From the NCBI RefSeq assembly GCF_002234675.1, contig NC_019878.2, forward strand, positions 2,147,763 through 2,211,762: a stretch of 64,000 nucleotides of DNA. Direction: 5' to 3'. Below are positions 54,100 through 63,190 of this stretch, one piece after another; the first letter of the stretch is position 1, and every line of letters begins with the position of its first letter. Origin of the DNA: Oryzias latipes. Lineage: Eukaryota; Chordata; Actinopteri; Beloniformes; Adrianichthyidae. The position numbers were made by a program, and so were the translations under genes. The notes under the pieces are model-generated. The model ran no database searches, was not told where the DNA came from, and was given only the letters and a program-made list of their open reading frames with translations.

Positions 54100-55764
54100 G
54101 ATTTATTTCTCTAGATCTCTGGTTTATTTATGCATGCCTCTCTGCCACTATGTCATCTCTCACGTTTGTGCAGCACACGTTTATTCGATCTTTGGTGTTA
54201 TAAATAAGATTTTGTCACTGTTGGGCCACTTGAATTTTGCTATGTGCGTTATTCCCCACTGTCATCCGTCATCTTGTTTACTTGTTCTGGGTAGTTCATT
54301 CCTGGACTTCCTTGTTTCTGTTGTTCTGGATGTTTCTGTCTTGCGTTTCTGGTCTCTTTTTCTTGATGCTTGAAGTGGTATTGTTATAAGGATGTTTGTT
54401 TCAGGTCTTCGGTCTCCCTCCACTTGTTTTCTGAGGCTGCGCCCTCTGTTTGTGTGGGAGAAAAAAGTTTTATGAAGTCTGGTTTATGAATGTCCGGCTG
54501 CCGGAAATTTTGGTCGTTAACCCAAATGTACAGCTCTAATAGTCCATTTACGGATCATGTGGTTCTGAGAGAATTCAGCTGTGGAGATTCTGCACAACAA
54601 AGGTTGTTTTAAGAAGTGCAATGATAAATAGTTAATGCGTCATCCTTTGACATAATTTAGTGTATAAATAACTTTCATTACGAGCTACTTTAATCCTGGC
54701 TGTAGAAATGATCACTGACGATCTCCAGCTTCAGTTCTAAGAGTTAAAGATTTGTGTCAGTAAGCCAATCCTCAGTCTGCCCTGCTTCAAGCAGATGACA
54801 CTCGACTAAGAGTATCTCCATTTAGAGACTTGTTGTCATCTGCCTCTAAATGCACAAGGTTCAGCCAGTTTAAATACTATCAGAACCTATGATCCCTCAT
54901 CAATCTCAAATTGTTCTTCATTGCGGTATCAAGGCACCCCTTTGCTAATTAATATTTAAGTTCTCTGTGCTCTTGTTTTCCACCTATTTGGAAACCAACG
55001 ATATCAAAAACATACCATCAAATCCAGCCGAGCTGCCGTCCATTGCTACGTGGGATGGCAACCTTCCTCATCTACGTAATCTCCTTGGACCTTGGTTACC
55101 CTTCTATTCGCTTGCTCCTCGATGGCCTGCTTAAGGTGCGTCCCTCCGGAACTGACGAAAGGTTACTTCTCTCTTACCATTGGTGTTTGTAAAAAAAATT
55201 GTTTTGGTAATATTACGGCAGGTTCCATATTAAATGTCATTTCTTGTTGGAATCTGTGCTCTGATGGTTTTCTATGGTGAGATGAATACACAAATAGAAC
55301 CTTCTCTTTAAACTCACTACTTGATTTCACCTTCACAGAGTTGTTCTTAAAAGCACTTTTATTCCCTTTATCATAAGCAATCAGTTCTAAATTATTTATA
55401 TATTCATTGCCAAGACTAATACTGCTTTGTCTTTATCTATGCATCACTTTCTGAGCCTGCGACCCCTACTCCCCGGTCAGCAATTCAGTTTCTGGCGGAT
55501 GATGTAAAACCCTCGACAAAGTCGGATGGCTTCCAAGTTCCACAGTCTCTGCTCGTCCGGCAGCTTCCCTGCAGATCCTTGTCCCTGCACTCCTTGATCT
55601 GGAGCTGCAACGACGACTGCACACCACGTAGCTACTTTGCACTGAAAGTGAAGGGGTGGTAAACCTCATCCGAGTTTCAATGAGTTTCTTACTTGAATGA
55701 ACCAATATGTTAGCATCGGAATGGCATACAAAATCTTGGATTATAAATGTTTGGAAACTATATT

Positions 55765-55975
55765 GCCAGGTGGAAGCCTTCAAATTAGGATGTTCTCAAG
55801 CTGTGTTACGATATGCAAAGGCGATCGAAATTGGAGGTTACTTAAGCTCGTATCATAGTGTGCCGGATGGAAGCATCATAATCATATCGTTTAGCTCGCT
55901 CATAGTTCACAGATGGAAGCTTCTAAATTATGGATTTCACTTAAGCTTTATCATATTATGCCAGTGAAAGCTTCA
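55765..55975. repeat. Degenerate tandem repeat, GGAAGC-TTC-AAATT units
   Basis: Three to four loose copies of a roughly 50-75 bp unit (TGGAAGCCTTCAAATTAGGA, TGGAAGCATCATAATC, TGGAAGCTTCTAAATTATGG, TGAAAGCTTCAAATTTG), with AAGCT and ATCATA motifs between, near the B1 side of the split-repeat element. Confidence 0.6.
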
Positions 55976-55996
55976 AATTTGAATGTTAAATTGTGC

Positions 55997-56030
55997 CGCC
56001 AAACACCAACCTGTAGGTTGGTGTTTGGCG
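55997..56030. repeat. Perfect 16-bp-arm palindrome with 2-nt centre
   Basis: The left arm CGCCAAACACCAACCT is followed by GT and its exact reverse complement. It could extrude as a hairpin and sits at the start of a tandem array (56029-56242). Confidence 0.95.
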
Positions 56031-56242
56031 CTGTACTCTAAAGGGAGTGGCCCAACGATCCATTGTGCCGGGTCACATATAGCAGATCCACTAGATAGTT
56101 AGTTCCCTTCTTGGCGTTGTTATCGAACGGGAGCGGCCCAATTGTCAATGGTGCCGGGTCACACATAGACAGTGTGTTCCCTTTGTGGCACTGTACTCGA
56201 ACGGGAGCGGCCCTACGGTCAAAGGTGCCGGGTCACACATAG
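56029..56242. repeat. Three tandem units with GGGAGCGGCCC...GTGCCGGGTCACA
   Basis: Three imperfect units of about 75-85 bp, each with (G)GGAG(C/T)GGCCC, a 14-16 bp spacer, and GTGCCGGGTCACA(C/T)ATA. They precede B1 of the split-repeat element. Confidence 0.85.
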
Positions 56243-56574
56243 CAGTCATACTTGTAAGTCTGAATATGGGATGCCTCTGTAACACACTTCATTATTATTA
56301 TTACTGCATGAGTTGTCTGACTGAAGTGACCAACCTTAGGAGCAATTTTGGGCAGATAACTCAGGCAGGCGTTTACTTCGGTTACTCCCCTAGGGTGGTT
56401 CAGTTAATCAACAGGTGTGTAAGCTGTTCATCCTTCTTTACTGAAGCACTGTGTTTGTCGCCCCATCCTCCTCCCCGGCTTCCACCTGTGAGCTCTGTTA
56501 GGGGTAGTTATTACCCAAAAGTTTATGGAAATTTGTCTCATGCCAAACTAAAAGAATCTGTAATGCCGACTAAA

Positions 56575-56690
56575 GGAATGTGAAATGCCAACTAGAGGAA
56601 TGTGAAATGCAAAGTTAAAGGAATGTGAAATGCAGAGTTAAAGGAATGTGAAATGCAGAGTTAAAGGAATGTGAAATGCAAACAAAGATG
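56575..56690. repeat. About five tandem copies of AAAGGAATGTGAAATGCAGAGTT
   Basis: A 22-24 bp unit repeated head to tail with few changes, placed between A2 and B2. Confidence 0.9.
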
Positions 56691-56776
56691 TGAAAATAAA
56701 TAATATTATTACTGCATGAGTTGTCTGACTGAAACATGCTTCTTAGGATAGTTGGTGATTTTTACATTGTCATTAG

Positions 56777-56819
<43 letters not shown>

Positions 56820-57319
56820 TGTGTGTGAGTGTGGTTGTGGTGATCTGTTCAGGGTGTACTTTGCCATTACCCAACCACAGCTGGTTTGACTCCAGCAACC
56901 CTGTTACCCTTAAAGGGATACAGCAGGTTTTGAAGGTGGATGGATGGATGGATGGATGGATGGATGGATGGATGGATGGATGGGTAGTGTTCAGGCGTAA
57001 GAAGACGAACGTTGTTGGTTAACAAAAAGCTTTATTTACGTTCAACAACAGTTCTCCATTTTTATCCTTTCCTCCACTTCCTCATCTTCTCATCTTACAT
57101 CCCATTTCATCTTTAGTATCCGAGTCACTCACTCAAAATAATAAGTATTAAACCAGTAAACAAAATCTGTAACATGTCGTTTCTCTGCTCTATGAGTAAC
57201 TATGACTTGAAAATCTGAAATTTACTGAACATTCAGCTAAAAACGATTGATTACACTACATAGTCCTTACGCCATCTGGGCTTTTAGCACGGACTGGTTT
57301 CTATGTAGCTGGAGAAGTG

Positions 57320-58310
57320 TCAGCAGTATGCGATGATCGAGTAGCAATTTTGTTCAGTCACCTCAGGAAGACGAGCAATATGTGTAGCGTTCCATATCCT
57401 CCTGTCACTGAGTGGGAATGAGTTTGTACCTTTGGCCCTCTCCACAGCTGCAGCAGCAGTAAACCTGGGGTGTGCTTTAGCAACAGGATATGGTTTTCTT
57501 ATTCGCACTTTCTCTAATGGCAGAAAGGATGGTCTATGTGCACCATGTCTAGCGTTGGTGTAACGTTGCATAGTGCTCTGCTGGTTTTGAGCTGAATAAC
57601 GTGCTACATTATTCAAAGGAGAAACAGCAGGGGGTATTGGAAGACTGTCGAGTTTGGTTCACATCTTCCTGCTGTAGAGTGGTTCATAAGGAGAAATGAA
57701 AGTGGTTGCATGTGGAGCTCATGGTACACCTGGAGCCAGTCTGTCACAGTCTCTGTCCAAGGTAGGGACTGCTGAATTGCAGTCTGGATACAGAAAAGAG
57801 GCGAAAACATGAGAGGTAAACTGTGTACCATTATCAGTGACTATGTTTTCAGGTTTGCCATGTCGACTAAAAACACTATACAAGAACCGAATGCCATCAT
57901 TAGCGGTAGCAGTAGGTGAAAAAGTAAGTTCAGGCCACTTAGTAGTAATAGTAATCAGCGTGATGGCAAATCTGCAGGTAGGGTCAGCTGTCTCAAAAGT
58001 ACCAACAATGTCATCTCCCAGCTTCTTCAATGGTCCATCAGGAAGTGAAACAGGCTGCAGGGGAGCAGGATGTGATTGGGCAGTTTTGTCATTAGTCTGA
58101 CAAATCACACATGAGGCTATAGCAGCCTGCACTTGGTTGGGAGTCCATCTCTGGCCATTAATAAAGGTCCCTCAAGCGCTGTTTAGTGCGCACAATTCCT
58201 TAATGACTCTCATTGGCAGGTGTAAATAGAATGGGTCTCACAGAAACCGGTGTAACAATCCTTAAACCTCTGAGGATGAATGTATCTAATGCTGAAAGCT
58301 CACCTTTGAT
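57320..58310 (-). pseudogene. Gypsy integrase remnant
   Basis: On the minus strand the reading opens with a LRGLRIVTPVSVRPI block (about 58250) and the zinc region (ESH...GIVRTKQRLRDLY ... CVICQTNDK). The core follows, with DIVGTFETADPTC, ITKWPEL and VTDNGTQFTS. After frame changes near 57790 and 57620 comes the C-terminal domain (EKVRIRKPYPVAKAHPRF ... IWNATHIARLPE). RT and LTRs are absent, except that 56990-57060 might be LTR-derived. The zinc region resembles that of the gypsy at 19405-28624, though from a distinct copy. Confidence 0.8.
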
Positions 58311-58341
58311 GTTGTAATGTAACACCTATCCCATGTAACTA

Positions 58342-58368
58342 GACCATCTAAGATAGCACAAGGGTTAA
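58342..58368. mobile_element. piggyBac-like MITE end fragment
   Basis: CATCTAAGATAGCACAAGGG followed by TTAA is the same terminus as at 9554, 15250 and 37687. Only about 25 bp remain, so this is a truncated copy. Confidence 0.6.
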
Positions 58369-58399
58369 AAAAAAAACAACCTCACATTATTTCCATGTA

Positions 58400-58734
58400 A
58401 ACTTACCCCCATTGGGAACAACCCTGACATTTTAATTAACAAAAAAATGATTAATTTTGCTTCATGGAAGAACAAAGGAATCCAGCAGTTCCAGCATATA
58501 ATTCAGAATAGAACAGTTATGTCCCTCTCAACGTTATCCTCAACCTATGGAATTAATATAAACAAATTTCTAGAATATCAGCAGCTTAAATCAGCTATAA
58601 GCACTAAATACTGCCTGACCCAAATAGACCTAGACCCTCCCCTTACAGTAACACATTTCATTGACCTTAAGAATCCCAAGCTCACCTCCAAAATTTACAA
58701 GTTGTTATCCAACATAGATGAAACAATTTAGGCA
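58400..58734 (+). pseudogene. L1/Tx1-like LINE ORF2 fragment
   Basis: An open frame (58447-58731) encodes FASWKNKGIQQFQHII ... MSLSTLSSTYGININKFLEY QQLKSAI in pieces. This is the pattern found after the RT domain of L1/Tx1-clade ORF2 (a W..KGI motif, then F.YLQLK-like). Both ends are truncated; the next LINE starts at 58735. The clade call is by resemblance only. Confidence 0.5.
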
Positions 58735-59530
58735 AGGCAAGGCAAGTTTATTTGTATAGCACAATTCGTACCCAAAGTAATTCAAGGTGCTTCACAAAAC
58801 AGAAAAATGCATTAAAATCACAATACATTATAGAAATCTTCTTCTTTCTCTTTCGGCTTTTCCCATCAGGGGTTGCCACAGCGAACAAGTCGCATGGTAA
58901 ACTTGGCAATGTTTTTACGCCGGATGCCCTTCCTGACCCAACCTTCTCAAAGCAACCGGATTTGGGACGGGCACAGAAGTAGAGAAGGGAACAAGGAGCA
59001 GCCCGGATTTGAACCCTGGTTTCACGGACAGAAGGCGCCACAAATCAGCACGAGCTAAACCGGCTCCACAATACATCATAGAAATAATCAACGTAAAATT
59101 TACGTTGAGCACGAAAAAAATTTGAAAATTGATTTAAAAATAAAGGAAGGAAAGGAAAGAAAAGTGCAGATAGGAACTTTCAGTCATATACACGGCTAAA
59201 CAGAAATGTTTTAAGTATAGATTTGAACATGAACACAGAAGAGGCCTGTCTTACGACTTCAGGGAGGCTGTTCCAGATTTTAGCTGCAGAATATTGAAAC
59301 GCTGATTCCCCTTGTTTAGTTCTGACTCTGGGAATCAACAGGAGGCCGGCCCCTGAGGTCCTCAGAGTACGAGATGGTTTATATGGCACTAACATGCCAG
59401 AGATGTACTTTGGTGCTCGGCCATGGAGAGACTTGTACACAAGCAGAGCTGCTTTGAAGTCTATTCTTTGAGGTGCAGGGAGCCAGTGCAGAGACCTGAG
59501 CACAGGACTAATGTGATTGTAACCCTGTTT
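58735..59530 (-). pseudogene. L2-like LINE 3' end, interrupted by the composite SINE
   Basis: The minus-strand ORF at 59503-59180 has LHWLPAPQRIDFKAALLVYK, APKYISGML, RTSGAGLLLIPRVRTK, and AAKIWNSLPEVVRQASS ... LKTFLF, the standard C-terminus of fish L2/Rex1-like elements. The 3' UTR ends at 58735-58800 with GTGCTATACAAATAAACTTG and a (TTGCC)n tail. The SINE at 58838-59066 splits the UTR. 5'-truncated near 59530. Confidence 0.8.
58838..59066 (-). mobile_element. tRNA-derived SINE with RTE-derived body (second copy)
   Basis: On the minus strand the head has TAGCTCGTGCTGA and the B-box-like GGTTCAAATCC. The body has ACTTCTGTGCCCGTCCCAAA and AGGAAGGGCATCC, and the tail has CAACCCCTGATGGGAAAAGC and a GAAAGAGAAAGAAG end. 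The 19-bp direct repeats CACAATACATTATAGAAAT / CACAATACATCATAGAAAT lie at 58819-58837 and 59067-59085 (one mismatch). Same family as 15754-15989. Confidence 0.88.
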
Positions 59531-60863
59531 AAGTTTAGATGTTCACTCATACATCTTATGTACAGTACCCTTACTCAGACACTAGGGGGAGACACCCTTT
59601 TTGAAAGACGTTTCCTAAAGTTCAAGGAAGGAGGAAGCTTCTTCTCATTGTTTTTCTTTGATCTGCGACGACACTGCTAGATGACGAGACATCGTGCTCC
59701 TTGAAAAAATCATATGCAGCTTGGCAGTGATCCAGACACTGGAAAATCGGTTTAAGGATTCAAGACAGAGTGTGTTTGAATGAAAAGATATCTTGGTGAG
59801 TTGAAAGTTGTTTTCAGTTGATGTTGAATAAGCTGGCCGAGTTAGCAAGCTTACAAGCTAGCAAGCTAGCGTGCGTACACGGAGCCAAGTAGAGAAATGT
59901 TTATTTTATGTTCTGTGTTTACTTTAATGAGAATTTCTATTTAACAAAAAAGCACAATTGCCTTGTTAATGTTGAGGAGTAGGAATGTGCAAGATATTAT
60001 TTTTGAGGATACTGCAAGAAGAAAAACTTGAGTTGGCTAACTACCTTACACATGTGTGAAGGCTGGTTTTTTCCATGTGCTTCAAGGAGTGGACCGCATT
60101 CCTCCGGATCTACGCAGAATTCACACTTTTGCTGTGGCTCCACCTGAACTCAAGCTCACCTGATTTACCCAGACTCACAGCTTCGAAACCAAAGGAGTGG
60201 TAAAGCTTAATTTCCCGTCTCAGGACGTGCAAGTATTATTTTTTCAATTTTTCTAAGTGCACTTCTTATTCCCCCCCGCTCCATTACTGGAGTCTTTTTC
60301 AGTTTTTTCTACTTTTTCTTCTGAGATCTCAGAATTTAAGGACTTTACTCCATACAAGGTATTTGTATTCAGTTACCATTTCAGGTATTGTTGGATCCAA
60401 CGGTGATTTATTAAGAAATACTGAATATTATTCTATGTTGTGATTGATTAATTTTTCGGTTCTTTCATTGTCTTATTTCTTTTTCCACACCACACCCATA
60501 ATTTATTTTTTGTTCTCAATTTATATGTTGATGTCAACATTTTATTTCCTTGAAAGAATGTGTACTGAATAACTTGAAAAAAGTCTGAATATAGAATATT
60601 TTTCCTTTATACAATTTGATCTGTGTCAAGTGTGTTATTGTGGGTCGGAAGGGTAATTAGTATCTACTACCGCATTCCTCCTCCACAAACCTTGAGTATA
60701 AAGAAAGAAGTTCACCGTGCGAGCTTAGTTGACCTCCCACCTAGGGTTATCCAGGTAGGCAGGGTTACATAAAAGTGTCGAGCCAGCCAGGAGGAATGCA
60801 ATAGCTAGTTGCTTCACCTACCCACAATTCACTCTTTTCTCTGTTTCAAGAAGTAGACAGATA
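59531..60863. other. Upstream region of the PNMA-like gene, no exon fixed
   Basis: AT-rich sequence. A possible non-coding exon ends near 60220 and another begins near 60700-60850 (pyrimidine tract, then TTTCAAG before the ATG), but I cannot prove splicing. Otherwise nothing is recognised. Confidence 0.3.
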
Positions 60864-61787
60864 ATGGATCTGTGTGATCGTTTTAGCGTGGATGGGCAGA
60901 AAACCCTCTTAGTCACTGGCATTGAAGACATTTACACTGATGAGGAAGTTGAACAAGTGTTTTCTGTCAATGGCAATATTTCTTGTGTTGTCAGGATCCC
61001 AGATGAGGAGAACGGGGTGCGGGGAAGAGTCTTGATAGAATATTCAACTGACAGCGCCATCACCAAGATTGATCCAATAGTTTTGGGTAAGATACCCAGC
61101 CCAAATGACCCAAATGTGGCATGGCATGTTAGAACTGTGCGGGGAATATATGAAGAAGAGCTGGGGAGGCGGTTAGCTAAACGCTATTTGGATGAACTTG
61201 AGGCAGTTGCAGGAAACAGCCGAGCAGGGTTTTTAAAAGCGCTTCAGGATGAGCTACAAGGTAGCAGAGGTACTGAATACACCTCACCTACCACCTCCAG
61301 TGCTCCGAGTGTGACAGCCACACCCTTGTCAGTTCCACGTGTTTCTAGTGCACCTTCACCTAGCTTTCAAGCTAGCTCTGCCCCCATTGATGAAGGTATT
61401 GTGAACCCCCCACACCTTCAAAAAGTGATTGTTGAGCATGTCATTCGCAGTGAGTCAGCCCCACTACAGTCCTCTTCTCATCCCAGACTTCGGACTTTTT
61501 CTGGGCGCATACCCCTGCCTAAACGAAGAAGTTGACTATGAAACCTGGCGCACTCAGGCTGATCTTCTAATTAGTGATCCGTACTTAACCAACAACCAGA
61601 AAGTGCGAAAGATCCTTGAGAGCTTAATAACTCCTGCTACTGATGTAGTAAAGCCCCTCGGCATAGACTCACTTCCCAACGCATATGTTGCTCAGCTCGA
61701 GTCTGCATTTGGAGTTGTTGAGGATGGGGAAGATTTGTTTGCTGCCTTTCTGAACTGTAGCCAAAAAAATGGTGAAAAACCTTCTAT
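60864..61787 (+). pseudogene. PNMA-like (paraneoplastic Ma antigen-like, gag-derived) gene, truncated
   Basis: ATG 60864 follows TAGACAGATA. The N-terminal about 100 residues (LLVTGIEDIYTDEEVEQVFS ... VVRIPDEENGVRGRVLIEY) fit the RRM-like domain of PNMA proteins. A Ser/Pro/Ala-rich linker comes next, then the capsid-like part, LRTFSGRIPLP, then, after a frame change near 61520, DYETWRTQADLLI ... KVRKILESL and VAQLESAFGVVEDGEDLFAAF. The 3' end is cut by a gypsy LTR at 61788, removing the C-terminal capsid lobe. PNMA genes are domesticated Ty3/gypsy gags; whether this copy was a host gene or part of an element is unclear. Confidence 0.65.
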
Positions 61788-62191
61788 TGTTAGGATTATG
61801 AGCTCCTCCCACTCCTACCGGGGAAGAATCGCCTCACCTGTTTCCAGTCTCCTCGTCAACCTTCAGCCTATTTATGGACTCCTCACTTTCCAGCCGATGC
61901 CAGTCCGTCTGCTCTCAGCGGTAGAGTACTGACCTATGCTAAACTCTAGACCTTGTCAAAACCATTTCTATGCCTATGCTCATGCCTATGCCAAGAATCC
62001 TAATTCACTGTTAATCAGTTTCCTTCAGACATTGCCTCCAGCATCCTCCACACCTTTGGTCTCATCTGCCGTCCAGGATCCAGCCGTCTAAGCCAGAACT
62101 TCCCCCTACCACTGGGACTGATTAAAAACTCTTTCTCACCAACCATCTCTGTTCTGTCCTGCTTCTGGGTCCAGCCTCATGAACTCTAACA
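61788..62191 (+). repeat. 5' LTR of the right-edge gypsy element
   Basis: 404 bp, TGTTAG...CTAACA, with a TATTTATG motif about 80 bp in. The primer-binding site should lie in GAACGGACTGACC directly after 62191; I cannot assign its tRNA. Confidence 0.75.
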
Positions 62192-62207
62192 GAACGGACT
62201 GACCATT

Positions 62208-63188
62208 ATGGACCCAGCAGGCACAGACCCCATTAATCAGACTCTGTCTACCCATGCCTCCACCCTGGACCGACAAGGACAGATGATCGACGCTCTGTCA
62301 AACAATCAACAGACCATCTCGCAGCAACTAGCACAACTCCAATCTCTGCTTCAGACCATCGCAGACGCGACGCACTTACCTTTGGCTTCAGCTGCTCCTC
62401 CTCCTCAGCCGCCTCCTGTGAGTTCCTCGCCCATACATGAAGCACGTATTCCTAACCCGGATCCATTTTCCTGTCGTGGTTTTCTCCTGCAATGCACTCT
62501 GGTCTTCTCGCAACAGTCTGCCACGTATTCCTTGGATGAAGCCAAGATCGCCTTCGTCATTGGTTTATTGCAAGGTCGGGCTCTGGAATGGGCAGAAGCC
62601 TTCCTGGCTAATCGCAGCTCCGCTCCATTATCTTTTCAAGCCTTTTGGGGGCATTTCAAACAAGTGTTTGAAACGCCAGAAAAATACCACGACTCCTCCA
62701 GGAAACTGCTCAGTCTCCGACAGGAGAGACGCTCTGTGGCTGAGTAATCCGTTGACTTCCGCATCTTAGCCACGGAAGCAGGTTGGGACATGCGAGCCCT
62801 ACAGGAAGTGTTCTATAACGGATTAACAGATTCAATCAAAGATGAACTATTGCATTATGATAAACCGGACTCCCTTGAGTCTTTGATTACACTTTCCATT
62901 CGAACTGATAACCGCCTCCGCGAGCGCCGCAGCTCTCGAAACTACAAGTCCCAGCTGGCCTTCCCGAGACCCACGTCACGTCCGGTCACGCCCCCTTCTG
63001 TTTTTTCTTCTGCCGATATTCCTGCTCACTCATTAACCCCTGAGGAACCGATGCAGCTTGGTAGGACGCGTTTAACACCAAAGGAAAGAGATGAGCGTCG
63101 GACAAGAGGAGAATGTTTTTACTGTGGCAGTAAAAATCACCAAGTGGCAGTCTTCCCCCTCAAGCCAAAAGAGAGAGCCCTTCAGTGA
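62208..63188 (+). pseudogene. Gypsy Gag
   Basis: Starts MDPAGTDPINQTLSTHASTL. A Gln-rich coiled-coil-like segment (residues 20-50) and a Pro-rich stretch follow. The capsid part has AFVIGLLQGRALEWAEAF and FKQVFETPEKYHDSS. An in-frame TAA at 62745 sits where Tyr is usual (AE-stop-SVDFRIL). The frame then continues through [14 protein letters not shown] to a zinc knuckle [15 protein letters not shown] whose last Cys is replaced by Phe. It ends at 63188. Two lesions in an otherwise well-kept gag. Confidence 0.85.
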
Positions 63189-63190
63189 TC

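Larger units (their letters stand above)
51865..56733. mobile_element. Element with split direct repeats A1...B1-A2-B2 (Ngaro/DIRS-like)
   Basis: A1 (51865-about 52035) and A2 (56326-about 56460) share about 110-130 bp in two alignable blocks: GGGCAGATAACT...TTAATCAAC, and GGTGTGTAAGCTGTTCATCC...TTTACTG. B1 (about 56294-56325) and B2 (about 56702-56733) share ATTATTACTGCATGAGTTGTCTGACTGAA (read in parts). The order A1, interior, B1, A2, B2 is that of Ngaro-group DIRS retroelements. The insertion leaves no TSD in the host repeat. The about 4.2-kb interior shows no RT or recombinase that I can recognise and contains a solo LTR, so it may be nonautonomous or decayed. Orientation is undetermined. 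Confidence 0.6.
51720..56985 (+). repeat. Dispersed fish repeat with (GGAT)n tail, split by a 4.9-kb insertion
   Basis: The left part (51720-51864) is the widespread block with GCCTCACAG...GAAGGTCCTGGTTCAAATCC, TTTTGCATGTTCTCC and CACTGTCCAGAA. The right part (56734-56985) continues the same known order with ACATGC...TTGGTGA, a (GT)n run (56779-56830), CAGGGTGTACTTTGCC, CCAGCAACCC and GGATACAGCAGG, ending in (GGAT)n (56937-56982). Join of the halves at CCAGAA/ACATGC restores the usual sequence with nothing duplicated. The consensus is recalled from memory of fish genomes. Confidence 0.75.
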
